Positions 27,801 to 37,027 are shown, counted from the stretch's first letter. The stretch: 64,000 nt of DNA from CAYSEW01 sp964430245 (GCA_964430245.1 CAYSEW010000008.1:1-64000); one strand, 5' to 3'. Numbers and translations: made by a program. The notes: generated by a model not told the origin, from the sequence alone.

Positions 27801-28934
27801 TTGAAAATAATTCACATAATACCTTCATTAAAAAAAGGAGGTGCTGAACGTCTTGTACTAGATATTTGCTCTCAACTCAAAAAAAACAAATCAATTAAAA
27901 TTATTTTAGTTTCACTTTCTGAATTCAATGATTTTAGAAATGAAAATTATGATATTGAAATTAAATATATACCTTCAAAAGTTACTTTGTCAATTACTGG
28001 AAAAACAAATGTTGAAATCACAAAACTAACTACATTTATTAATGATTTTAAACCAGACATTATACACACTCATTTATTTGAAGCAGAATTAATTTCTAGA
28101 TGGAATATTAATAAAAAAGCAAATTACTTTACACATTGTCATGACAACATTAGTCAACTATCAGGTTTAACAATACATAAATCTATTAAAAAGAACATTA
28201 CTGATTTATATGAAAAGAATAGTATTGTTAAAAAATATTTGATCTGTAAAAATCAATTTATAGCAATATCAAAAAATACTAAACAATATTTTGAAAATGT
28301 TTTACCTAAAAAATTAACTCAAAATATTCATTTGCTTTCTAATGCTATTAATTATAAGAAATTTCAATATAATAATGTGAAAAAATCAACTACATTAAGG
28401 CTAATAAATGTAGGCAGCTTTGCCCCTAAAAAAAATCAAATATTTCTTATTGACATCCTTTTAGAACTCAAAAAAAGAGGCATTCAATGTGAATTGTATT
28501 TACTTGGAGAGGGTGAAGAACAACAAAAAGTTAAAGAAAAAGCGTTTATTAATGGTTTAAAGAATGAAATTCATTTTCTAGGAAATGTTAATGATGTTGA
28601 AGAACAATTATGGAAAAGTCATTTGTATATCCATTCTGCGTATTATGAACCTTTCGGTTTAGTTTTATTAGAAGCTATGGCAGCTGGTTTACCTGTAGTA
28701 TCTCTTGATGGTAAAGGAAATAGAGATTTTATTAATAATAGCATTAATGGATATATATTAGAAAATGAAGACCCGAAGTTATTTTCAGATATCATTATGA
28801 AGCTTGTTAAGAATAAAGAATTATACAGTAAAATAGTAGAGAAAGGAAAAGAAACTGCTCAACAATATGACATCAAAAACTATACAACTAAATTGATCAA
28901 CATCTACAAAGAAAGTATATCTTCTACAAACTGA
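27801..28934 (+). CDS. Glycosyltransferase family 4
   Basis: The GT-B protein is about 377 residues. It opens KIIHIIPSLKKGGAERLVLDI, the acceptor-side Gly loop of GT4, and has NVGSFAPKKNQIFLIDIL near residue 205 and the donor motif HSAYYEPFGLVLLEAMAAGLPVVS near 285. The start is TTG at 27801, 1 base after the previous stop; another TTG at 27792 is in frame. No ATG lies near the conserved N-terminus, so an alternative start seems real. Its last 31 bases overlap the 3' end of the oppositely oriented GT4 gene. Confidence 0.88.
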   Translation: MKIIHIIPSLKKGGAERLVLDICSQLKKNKSIKIILVSLSEFNDFRNENYDIEIKYIPSKVTLSITGKTNVEITKLTTFINDFKPDIIHTHLFEAELISRWNINKKANYFTHCHDNISQLSGLTIHKSIKKNITDLYEKNSIVKKYLICKNQFIAISKNTKQYFENVLPKKLTQNIHLLSNAINYKKFQYNNVKKSTTLRLINVGSFAPKKNQIFLIDILLELKKRGIQCELYLLGEGEEQQKVKEKAFINGLKNEIHFLGNVNDVEEQLWKSHLYIHSAYYEPFGLVLLEAMAAGLPVVSLDGKGNRDFINNSINGYILENEDPKLFSDIIMKLVKNKELYSKIVEKGKETAQQYDIKNYTTKLINIYKESISSTN

Positions 28935-30148
28935 TTATAATTTTTGTTGGCATTGTATTTATTATTCCAAGTATCAAATGCAGCTTTTCTTTTTTTTGTT
29001 TTTTCTTCAACTGTCAAATTATAAAACTCTTGAATTTTTGATGCAACCTCTAATTGACTGGTATTAGCCTCTAATAGACAACCATTTTCATTATTAACTA
29101 TCTCTGATGTCCCACCAACATTAGTAGCTATTACAGGGATCCCAAAACTCATTGCTTCCATTATAGAAACAGGAACACCTTCTGATGAACTAAGATTTAT
29201 AAAAAGTTGTGGATTTAATTCATTATATAATTTATAAATCTGTTTATTATGAACCCTGCCTATAAAATTCACCTTAACAGAAAGAGGTAATTTTGAAATC
29301 TGTTGTTCAAGTTCTTCTCTTAAATAACCATCTCCAATAACTACCCACTCTAAACTTACATTTTTAAGTAACATCAAACTTTCCATTATTAAATTAACTC
29401 TTTTTACTGGAATTAAATTAGAACAACTAACCATTTTAAAAACATCATTATTTGAAAACTCAATTTCAAATTTATTGTTAACTCCTAGTCTAGATAATTT
29501 GAATTTTTTACTGTCTTGTAATTTCCAATTGATTTCAGCATATTTTATTCCATCTAAAGAAATAGAAAAAATAGCATTTAGGTTTTTATATATAAAATGC
29601 CTGTATGGTAAATAATTATATTTACTTTCTTCAAAATAAACATCCCATCTATGAATTCTTGAAAACGTTTTTATATCACTATACTTTTCATCTAATAAGC
29701 TTAATGATAAAGCAGAGTCATTACACCAATAACTATAACAAAAAACATTATCACCTTTATTTTGATTTATAAATTTATCATAAACCAATTGCAACCTTTG
29801 AGCATTATACAATGACAATATCATTGTTTTTAAAATACCTAATGTTAACCTTTTGTTATATGTGGATTTTATAATTGCTAATTCATTTAAAAATTTCCTA
29901 CTAATAACACATTTAAGAGCAATAATTTTTTCAAATAACGTAAGAGAGTATCTTTCTCTAACAATCGATATGTTATTGGGAATATTTCTTTTTTCATTAG
30001 ATATAGTATCATGTGAAACTATTATTACTTTATCAAATAAATTAGATAGTTGATTAATCTCATTTTCTATAAATGTTTCTCCAATTCCATAAGGAAATCC
30101 TCCAGTAATAAATAATAATATATTTGATTTATTAACTACTTTTGACAT
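28904..30148 (-). CDS. Glycosyltransferase family 4, opposite strand within the locus
   Basis: The 414-residue GT-B enzyme has ILLFITGGFPYGIGETFIENEI at the N-terminus, MVSCSNLIPVKRVNLIMESL near residue 250 and the donor-binding FINLSSSEGVPVSIMEAMSFGIPVIATNVGGTSEIV near 322. It is a normal-looking amylovoran/capsular-type GT4. It is the only enzyme gene on the minus strand between 14038 and 34365. It overlaps the upstream plus gene by 31 bases tail to tail and is only 9 bases head to head from the next plus gene. Its own promoter must therefore lie inside the coding sequence of that neighbour. Confidence 0.88.
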   Translation of the reverse strand: MSKVVNKSNILLFITGGFPYGIGETFIENEINQLSNLFDKVIIVSHDTISNEKRNIPNNISIVRERYSLTLFEKIIALKCVISRKFLNELAIIKSTYNKRLTLGILKTMILSLYNAQRLQLVYDKFINQNKGDNVFCYSYWCNDSALSLSLLDEKYSDIKTFSRIHRWDVYFEESKYNYLPYRHFIYKNLNAIFSISLDGIKYAEINWKLQDSKKFKLSRLGVNNKFEIEFSNNDVFKMVSCSNLIPVKRVNLIMESLMLLKNVSLEWVVIGDGYLREELEQQISKLPLSVKVNFIGRVHNKQIYKLYNELNPQLFINLSSSEGVPVSIMEAMSFGIPVIATNVGGTSEIVNNENGCLLEANTSQLEVASKIQEFYNLTVEEKTKKRKAAFDTWNNKYNANKNYNQFVEDILSL

Positions 30149-30157
30149 CTGACAAAA

Positions 30158-31441
30158 ATGAAAAAAATACTGATAATATCCTATTTTTATCCTCCATGTA
30201 ATTTAACTGCTTCTCAAAGAGTAAATAGTTGGGCAAAATATTTACACAAATCTGGTTATTACCCTATAATTATAACTAGAAAATGGGAAAAAAATGTAAC
30301 ATCTTTTGATGATTGTCATTATCCTACCTCAAAAGAAGTATTAATTAAAAAAAACGAGCATTGTGAAGTTCATTATTGCCCTTACTCTTCAAATCTTAGA
30401 GATCGTTTACATGTTCAAAAAAAACTCTCATTTTTTAAAAAATTCCTTTCATTAATTGAAATTGTTTTTCAGAATATATGGATTAAACTATGTCCCTTTA
30501 ATAACTTCATAACTGAAGCAGAAAAAATAATCAAAGACGAAAAAAAAATTCACGGTATCATCATTAGTGGCAATCCATTTATTCAGTTCAAATTTGGATA
30601 TAAATTAAACAAAAAGCATAAAATTCCATGGATTGCAGATTATCGTGATGCTTGGACTACAAGTACAATAAATAATATTTCTGAAAAGAAAATTTTCAAA
30701 CTTTTAAATCTATATCATAATTTCTTTGAAAAAAAATGGACTAAAACGGCTAGTTATATTACTGCAAGTTCTGAACACATTGGCAAAAGTATAGAGCAAT
30801 TATCAAACATAAAATCAACAGCAATTTTTAATGGATTTGAACCTGATGATTTCCTGAAATATAATAATATTAATAAGCATAAAGATCATTTCCAAATCGC
30901 ATATATAGGAACATTATATAACGGACAAGACATCACGATATTCTTAGATAGTTATAAAAAATTTATAGATCTTAAAAACCCCAAGAGCAAGTTGCTTTTT
31001 CCTGGATTAGATCTAGATAAATCTCAAAAAAATAGAATCTCCTTATTAATGAAAGGATATGAAGATTTTTACCAAACTTCTTTAAGAATTCCTAAGTCTG
31101 AAATTTTAAAAATAGAAAAACAATCTCATTTACTACTACATGTTGCATGGAAAGGTCACTTAGGTATTATTGCAAGTAAAATCTATGAATATATTGGTTC
31201 TGGTACAAAAATAATTATTGTTCCAGGTGACAATGATTCTATCGATAAAATTGTGAATACTTCAAAATCTGGTGTTGTATTTAATAATATTGATACTACT
31301 TTTAACTTTCTTTGTGAAGAATATGAGCTATTTTTAAATAACAATAGCACTATAATAAATCAAACAGAAACCAGCTTACAGTTTTCAAGAGAAAATCAAA
31401 CTGAAAAGCTTGGGATGATATTAAACAAAATTCATGATTAG
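30158..31441 (+). CDS. Glycosyltransferase, GT4-like
   Basis: The 427-residue protein begins KKILIISYFYPPCNLTASQRVNSWAKYLHKSG, the pattern of the WbuB/ExpE7-like GT4 subgroup. IIISGNPFIQFKFGY near residue 130 and IPWIADYRDAWTTS near 158 are also typical. The C-terminal donor half has IAYIGTLYNGQDITIFLDS near 247, then a degenerate ASKIYEYIGSGTKIIIVPGDND segment in place of the strict EGxP motif. It probably transfers an amino sugar or deoxysugar, but specificity is unknown. It overlaps wecB by 8 bases. Confidence 0.82.
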   Translation: MKKILIISYFYPPCNLTASQRVNSWAKYLHKSGYYPIIITRKWEKNVTSFDDCHYPTSKEVLIKKNEHCEVHYCPYSSNLRDRLHVQKKLSFFKKFLSLIEIVFQNIWIKLCPFNNFITEAEKIIKDEKKIHGIIISGNPFIQFKFGYKLNKKHKIPWIADYRDAWTTSTINNISEKKIFKLLNLYHNFFEKKWTKTASYITASSEHIGKSIEQLSNIKSTAIFNGFEPDDFLKYNNINKHKDHFQIAYIGTLYNGQDITIFLDSYKKFIDLKNPKSKLLFPGLDLDKSQKNRISLLMKGYEDFYQTSLRIPKSEILKIEKQSHLLLHVAWKGHLGIIASKIYEYIGSGTKIIIVPGDNDSIDKIVNTSKSGVVFNNIDTTFNFLCEEYELFLNNNSTIINQTETSLQFSRENQTEKLGMILNKIHD

Positions 31442-32510
31442 AATCCTAATATGTGTAGGTACCAGACCTAATTTTATAAAAGTTACTCAATTTAAAAGAC
31501 TAGCTAATGACTTTAATGCTGAAATAAAGATCTTACACACAGGGCAACATTTTGATCATGCAATGAGTCAGGTTTTTTTTGATGAATTAAAATTAGATGA
31601 ACCCGATATCTATTTGGGGAGCCATGGATCAAGTCAAATTCAAATGATGGCAGACATCATGCTGAAATTTGAAAAAGAACTCATTAAGAACAATCCTGAC
31701 ATAGTACTTGTTCCTGGAGATGTGAATTCTTCTGTAGCATGTGCATTAGTTGCTTCCAGAAATGGATTTAAAATAGGTCACATAGAAAGCGGATTACGAA
31801 GTTTTGACAGGGAAATGCCTGAAGAGATCAACAGGATTTTAATTGATGATCTTAGTGATTATTACTTTGTGACAGAACAAAGCGGTTTTGATCATTTAAT
31901 TAATGAAGGGAAAAATAAAAATAAAATTCATTTTGTAGGAAATACTATGATAGATTCATTAGTATGCTTTGAAGATAAAATCAATGAAAGTGAAATTCTA
32001 AATAAACTCAATATTATTTCAGCTTATGGATTAATGACATTTCATCGACCTTCTAATGTGGATAATATAGACACTTTAAGTGAGCTAATAAAAACAATTA
32101 AATGCTGTTCAAATCATATAAAATTAGTATTCCCCGTACACCCTAGAACAGAAAAGAGCCTTAAAAAACATGATTTATGGGAAGATCTACATAAAACGAA
32201 TAATTTAATAATTGCTCCTTCTCTTGGATACTTAGATTTTATGAAATTGACCAAAAATGCAAGTTTAGTCATTACAGACTCTGGAGGAATTCAAGAAGAA
32301 ACTACTTTTCTTCAAATACCATGTTTAACCATTCGCGAAAATACTGAAAGACCTGTTACAATTAACTCAGGAACAAACGAACTCATTGCATTAGACCATC
32401 AAATAATTGAAAAAAAATTATTGGAGATTTTAAAAAATTCAAGGCAGTCATCTATCCCTACAATGTGGGATGGCCATGCGACAAAACGTATCCTTGAAGT
32501 TTTAGCTTAA
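31434..32510 (+). CDS. wecB: UDP-N-acetylglucosamine 2-epimerase, non-hydrolysing (first copy)
   Basis: This enzyme converts UDP-GlcNAc to UDP-ManNAc in the cytoplasm. The 358-residue protein has CVGTRPNFIKVTQFKRL at the start, HTGQHFDHAMSQVFFDEL near residue 38, PGDVNSSVA near 95, GHIESGLRSFDREMPEEINR near 115 and TDSGGIQEE near 283. These include the conserved Asp, Glu and His of the active site. Length and motifs match WecB/WbpI-type enzymes. ATG 31434 overlaps the preceding glycosyltransferase by 8 bases. A diverged paralogue lies at 57665, so the cell may make two related ManNAc-type precursors. Confidence 0.9.
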   Translation: MIRILICVGTRPNFIKVTQFKRLANDFNAEIKILHTGQHFDHAMSQVFFDELKLDEPDIYLGSHGSSQIQMMADIMLKFEKELIKNNPDIVLVPGDVNSSVACALVASRNGFKIGHIESGLRSFDREMPEEINRILIDDLSDYYFVTEQSGFDHLINEGKNKNKIHFVGNTMIDSLVCFEDKINESEILNKLNIISAYGLMTFHRPSNVDNIDTLSELIKTIKCCSNHIKLVFPVHPRTEKSLKKHDLWEDLHKTNNLIIAPSLGYLDFMKLTKNASLVITDSGGIQEETTFLQIPCLTIRENTERPVTINSGTNELIALDHQIIEKKLLEILKNSRQSSIPTMWDGHATKRILEVLA

Positions 32511-32523
32511 TTTAACTAATATT

Positions 32524-34365
32524 ATGTGTGGAATAGCTGGATTTGTTTCTAAAAAATATTCTGAAAAAGATCTAATGAATATGACCAATGCAATCAAGCA
32601 TAGAGGTCCAGATGCTATAGGGCATTACTTCGAAGCTAAAAAAGGAATTGGATTAGGACATAGAAGATTAAGTATAATTGATCTTTCTTCATCTGCTAAC
32701 CAACCTATGATTTCTCATTGCAACAGATATATCATGGTGTATAATGGAGAAGTTTACAATTTTAAAAAAATAGCAAAAAAATTAGGTTCTATTAATTGGA
32801 AAACCAGTTCGGATTCTGAAGTTATTTTAGAAGCATTTGTAAAATGGGGAGTTGATTTTGTCAACGAACTAAATGGCATGTTTTCTATTGTTATTTATGA
32901 CAAACAAGAAGAAAAGATTTTTCTTTTCAGGGATAGAATGGGTATAAAACCACTCTATTTTTATTATGATGATAATCATTTCATTTTCGCAAGTGAGTTA
33001 AAAGCAATCAATCGTCTTGAAATAAATAAAAATATCAATTATGATGTAATATATGCTTATCTGCATTTAGGATATATCCCATCAGATAAAACAATTTATA
33101 AAAAGGTCTTTAAACTGAATCCTGGATCCTTTTTAACCTATCATAAAAATATAATCTCAAAGAAATATTATTGGAAACCTGAAAACAAAATAATTAACCC
33201 CCCATATAAAGATTTTAATTCAAGTAAAAAAGAGCTTCAATCATTATTGCAAGAATCAATTAAAAAAAGATTAATCAGTGATGTGCCAATTGGCACCTTT
33301 TTGAGTGGAGGCACTGATTCTTCTATTGTTACAGCTATTGCTCAAGAAGTTAATAATTCACCTATAAATACTTTCTCTATAGGTTTTAAAGAAGCAAAAT
33401 ACAATGAAAGTGAACATGCTAAAAAAGTTGCAAATCACATAGGAACTAATCACCATGAATTCATCTTAACTGAAGCAGATGCAATCAATGAATTAGAAAA
33501 CATAATGGAACATTTTGATGAGCCATTTTCCGACTCATCTGCTCTTCCAACTATGCTGGTATCTAAAATGGCTAGAAAACATGTAACGGTTTGTTTATCA
33601 GGTGATGGTGGAGATGAACTTTTCATGGGTTACGGTGCTTACAAATGGGCAAACAGAATCAATCATCCTATTTTGGGAACATTACGTACTCCCATTTCAA
33701 AGCTACTTGGACTTTCATCAAACAATCAAAAAAAGAGAGCTGCATTAGTTTTCAATAGCCCAAAAAGGAACTGGAAAAGCCATATTTTTTCTCAAGAACA
33801 ATATCTCTTCTCAGAAATAGAACTTAACAAATTAATACTTCAAAAAAACAAAAATACTATTACCAATAAATTAAATTCTCCTTATCAACATAATAGAAAA
33901 CTAAATGCAGATGAAGAACAAGCATTTTTTGATCTTAATAATTATTTAATCGATGATCTCCTAGTTAAAGTGGATCGCTCATCAATGTATTCTTCTTTAG
34001 AAGCTAGAGTCCCTTTATTGGATCATAATATTGTTGAATTTACTTTAAATCTTCATAAAGATTTAAAAATAAACAATGGAATTCAAAAACACATACTTAA
34101 AGAGTTAATATATGATTATGTTCCTCAAAAAATTATGGACAGACCAAAATGGGGCTTTTCTATACCTTTAGAAAAATGGTTAAAAACTGATTTAAATTAT
34201 TTAATTGAAAAATACCTAAATAAAGAGGTCATAACTGAACAAGGCATCTTTAATTACAATGAAATAGAGCAGCTTAAACTAAATTTCAGCCAAGGGGCTA
34301 ATTATCTTTATAATAGAATATGGACCTTAATTATTTTAAATAAATTCATGATCACTGTAAAATAA
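32524..34365 (+). CDS. asnB: Asparagine synthetase B-like glutamine-dependent amidotransferase (second copy)
   Basis: The 613-residue protein has the glutaminase Cys2 (MCGIAGF), HRGPDAIGH, NGEVYN, PP-loop SGGTDS (261-266) and LSGDGGDELFMGYGAY near 360, so all catalytic elements look intact. It is clearly paralogous to the copy at 16847 but diverged through the C-terminal half. It is 13 bases downstream of wecB. As in other O-antigen clusters, it probably amidates a uronic acid or amino-acid-like group on a sugar. A general asparagine synthetase role cannot be excluded for one of the two copies. Confidence 0.9.
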   Translation: MCGIAGFVSKKYSEKDLMNMTNAIKHRGPDAIGHYFEAKKGIGLGHRRLSIIDLSSSANQPMISHCNRYIMVYNGEVYNFKKIAKKLGSINWKTSSDSEVILEAFVKWGVDFVNELNGMFSIVIYDKQEEKIFLFRDRMGIKPLYFYYDDNHFIFASELKAINRLEINKNINYDVIYAYLHLGYIPSDKTIYKKVFKLNPGSFLTYHKNIISKKYYWKPENKIINPPYKDFNSSKKELQSLLQESIKKRLISDVPIGTFLSGGTDSSIVTAIAQEVNNSPINTFSIGFKEAKYNESEHAKKVANHIGTNHHEFILTEADAINELENIMEHFDEPFSDSSALPTMLVSKMARKHVTVCLSGDGGDELFMGYGAYKWANRINHPILGTLRTPISKLLGLSSNNQKKRAALVFNSPKRNWKSHIFSQEQYLFSEIELNKLILQKNKNTITNKLNSPYQHNRKLNADEEQAFFDLNNYLIDDLLVKVDRSSMYSSLEARVPLLDHNIVEFTLNLHKDLKINNGIQKHILKELIYDYVPQKIMDRPKWGFSIPLEKWLKTDLNYLIEKYLNKEVITEQGIFNYNEIEQLKLNFSQGANYLYNRIWTLIILNKFMITVK

Positions 34366-34367
34366 TA

Positions 34368-35711
34368 TTATTTTTTTCTTGATAATTTATAAACTAAAAA
34401 AATCATAGGGAAATAAAAAGGTACTAATGGTATCTTATATCTTACTAAGGCTCCAAAATTTGTTCCTGCAATGCCTACTCCAAATGCAAATAAAATACTA
34501 AAAACAAAAGCATATAATAAAATGGGTTCATTAAATAATATTCTAATTAATCGAAAGATACCTGTATTGAATAATAAGAACAAACTAAATATTAATAAGA
34601 TAGTATTTTCAATTACAGAAATTATCATCATTGGACTCCCTATTTCCCAAAATAATGGACGATAAATTGCTGTAAATATTGCAAGAGGAGCCAATGAGAC
34701 CAAACCACCAACAGATCCATCTATTTCTCCAATATTATAATTATTAGAACCATATGCTTCCTCTCTCAATAGATCTTTTTGAATAATTTGAGCTTGTTCA
34801 ATAGCAGAATCCATATCACCATAAACGCCCATTAATGAACTTAAGTTTATAAGTGAATAATACCCTCCTACACCAAAAATTATTATAAAAAATGGGACCT
34901 TTATTATTTTAGTTAAAATTGATGTTGACTGTTTTAAATAAACACTATTTATCCATAAAATAATTCCAGGTAATAGTGAAATAATAACATATGTTTTAGT
35001 ATTAAATAGAATTAAAGCATTAATGAAAATTAGAATTATATTCCAAAATAACTTCTCTCTTTTTATAAATACTTTATAAAAATTATAAGTTATCCAACAT
35101 GTTGATCCTAGAACATAGCTGTCTTTCATTATGCCACTTCCCCAAAAAAGTAAAGTTGGCACAAATAAAATCAAATACGCTAAACCTTTATAATGCTCTT
35201 TATACAAAGTACAAAATAACCTGTATAATTTCCAGATTCCAATATATGATAATGCTGATGTTAAAAAACTTGTTGCAATAAATGAACCATTGCTTAATAA
35301 TACTAAAATAGATGTAAATCTGCAGACACTAAAGGTATTTGGATCTTTCCACATATAATGAGGTGGTATTCCAGTAGAATTATTAAAAGAATATATACTA
35401 TTATAAGGAGAATCAGAATTAATTAATATCTCAAATCCAGATTTAAAATCTACTATTAATAAATTTGACAACGCTTTTGCCCCAATAAAATAATTTACAG
35501 TATCCCCTCCTTTATAATAAAACACATACACTAAACAAAATATTAGTACTCCTAACATTTTAAATATTAATCCAGTTAAAAAATATTTATACTCTGGATA
35601 TTTACTTTGACATCTTGATTTTATAATCCATCCAATAATTATAATTATAAAGAAATATCCAATACTTATTAATATATCATTAGTTGTTATAAAATCTATT
35701 TTACTTTGCAT
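34368..35711 (-). CDS. Polytopic membrane protein, possible polysaccharide polymerase (Wzy/EpsG-like)
   Basis: The 447-residue protein has about ten or more hydrophobic segments. A long extracytoplasmic loop at about residues 60-125 holds the conserved-looking YNSTGIPPHYMWKDPNTFSVCR region, followed by FVPTLLFWGSGIMKDS near 190. The latter is a motif I associate with uncharacterised Bacteroidota polymerase- or EpsG-like proteins of capsule loci. Export in this locus is ABC-dependent, so a polymerase is not strictly needed. It may polymerise or ligate a side product. It is convergent with asnB (2-base gap) and has its own promoter-like element and an inverted repeat upstream. Confidence 0.6.
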   Translation of the reverse strand: MQSKIDFITTNDILISIGYFFIIIIIGWIIKSRCQSKYPEYKYFLTGLIFKMLGVLIFCLVYVFYYKGGDTVNYFIGAKALSNLLIVDFKSGFEILINSDSPYNSIYSFNNSTGIPPHYMWKDPNTFSVCRFTSILVLLSNGSFIATSFLTSALSYIGIWKLYRLFCTLYKEHYKGLAYLILFVPTLLFWGSGIMKDSYVLGSTCWITYNFYKVFIKREKLFWNIILIFINALILFNTKTYVIISLLPGIILWINSVYLKQSTSILTKIIKVPFFIIIFGVGGYYSLINLSSLMGVYGDMDSAIEQAQIIQKDLLREEAYGSNNYNIGEIDGSVGGLVSLAPLAIFTAIYRPLFWEIGSPMMIISVIENTILLIFSLFLLFNTGIFRLIRILFNEPILLYAFVFSILFAFGVGIAGTNFGALVRYKIPLVPFYFPMIFLVYKLSRKK

Positions 35712-35727
35712 TTCAAAGTTCTTTGAA
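35712..35727. repeat. 7-bp inverted repeat between promoter and start codon
   Basis: TTCAAAG-TT-CTTTGAA is a perfect 7+7 palindrome with a 2-base centre. It lies directly before the ATG at 35711 and downstream of the putative -7 element at 35734-35741. It could be an operator for a dimeric regulator, or a small hairpin that hides the start region in mRNA. With a 2-base loop an RNA hairpin would need to open one pair. Confidence 0.5.
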
Positions 35728-35733
35728 TTTTAG

Positions 35734-35741
35734 CAAATATA
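35734..35741 (-). promoter_or_regulatory. Putative -7 promoter element (TATATTTG) for the 34368 membrane gene
   Basis: On the minus strand this reads TATATTTG, an exact TAnnTTTG match ending 22 bases before the ATG at 35711. No convincing -33 TTG is seen. The rest of the 95-base divergent gap is plain AT-rich sequence. Confidence 0.5.
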
Positions 35742-35806
35742 ATCATAATTTAAAAACAGAACATATTATATTCTAAGTACATTTAAACATTATTATTTCA
35801 TTTATA

Positions 35807-37024
35807 TTGAAAGTGCAAAAAAACATACTCTATTTATCTTATGACGGTATTACAGATCCATTAGGTAGATCTCAGATCTTACCATATATCATTGGTTTAT
35901 CAAAAGATAAAAATCTAAAATTTACGATAATCAGCTTTGAAAAAGATGAAAATTACGGATCTCAAAAAAAAACAATCGAAAATATTTTAGACAACCATCA
36001 AATTAAGTGGATACCATTAAAATATACAAAAAGACCACCCATATTATCTACAATATGGGATCTAATAAAGCTTAATAAAGAGGTTAACAAGCTAAAAAAA
36101 GATTCGATTTATCTAATACATTGCAGAAGTTATATCACATCATTAATTGCCCTAAAATTCAAAGAAAAATACGACATACCTTTCATATTTGACATGAGAG
36201 GGTTTTATGCCGATGAAAGAGTAGATGGGAAAATATGGAGTAAAGAACGCTTTATTTATAAACATATATACAACTACTTTAAGAAAAAAGAAGAAAAATT
36301 TCTTCAAGAATCAAATCATGTCGTTTCGTTAACATCAGCTGGTAAAAATGAAATAGAATCTTGGAATCTCCCCAATCAATCTCCAATAACTGTTATCCCA
36401 TGCTGTACAGATGAAAATCTATTTCGCCCTGATAACATTAAAGATTTAAAAAATAATCTTAATATACAAAATGATGATTTTATCATTTCATATGTAGGAT
36501 CAATTGGAACTTGGTATATGTTAGATGAAATGCTTGATTTTTTCATCCTATTAAAAGCAAAAAACAAAAATTCTAAATTTCTATTTATTACCAAGGATAA
36601 TCCCTCGATAATAACAGGAAAATCCAGAAAAAAAGGAATCAATGAAAATGATCTCATCATTGTGCCTTCATCAAGAGAAATGATGCCCTCTTATATTGCA
36701 GCTAGCAATTTTTCTATGTTTTTCATTTTACCAGTTTTTTCAAAAAAAGCTTCTTCTCCTACAAAAATGGGTGAAATCATGAATTTAGGCATCCCTATTA
36801 TATGCAATAATGGGGTTGGAGATGTAGATGAGATCATGAAACAATGCATGCCAGAATTATTAATTAAAAATTTCACAAAAGAAGAATATAGCAGAATAAT
36901 AGGTCTAATTACTAACAACTACAATATTGATCAAGAAAAAATCATCAACACTTCTCATCAATATTATTCCTTAGAAAAAGGAGTTAAAAAGTATAAAGAA
37001 ATTTATAATAGCATCTTAGAATAA
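35807..37024 (+). CDS. Glycosyltransferase, GT4-like
   Basis: The 405-residue GT-B protein opens with NILYLSYDGITDPLGRSQILPYI, has YDIPFIFDMRGFYADERVDG near residue 123, the central YVGSIGTWYMLDEMLDFF near 230 and SSPTKMGEIMNLGIPIICNNGVGDV near 325, which is the donor region without the usual strict EGxP motif. Such proteins occur in capsule and O-antigen clusters. The start is TTG at 35807; GTG at 35813 is in frame; no ATG is suitable. It is the last gene of the polysaccharide locus and is convergent with rlmH after 3 bases. Confidence 0.82.
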   Translation: MKVQKNILYLSYDGITDPLGRSQILPYIIGLSKDKNLKFTIISFEKDENYGSQKKTIENILDNHQIKWIPLKYTKRPPILSTIWDLIKLNKEVNKLKKDSIYLIHCRSYITSLIALKFKEKYDIPFIFDMRGFYADERVDGKIWSKERFIYKHIYNYFKKKEEKFLQESNHVVSLTSAGKNEIESWNLPNQSPITVIPCCTDENLFRPDNIKDLKNNLNIQNDDFIISYVGSIGTWYMLDEMLDFFILLKAKNKNSKFLFITKDNPSIITGKSRKKGINENDLIIVPSSREMMPSYIAASNFSMFFILPVFSKKASSPTKMGEIMNLGIPIICNNGVGDVDEIMKQCMPELLIKNFTKEEYSRIIGLITNNYNIDQEKIINTSHQYYSLEKGVKKYKEIYNSILE

Positions 37025-37027
37025 CTA

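Noticed and set aside
9319..37024. Mobile element carrying the polysaccharide locus
   Set aside because: The composition is more AT-rich than the flanks, but I found no integrase, transposase, terminal repeats or tRNA junction at either end.
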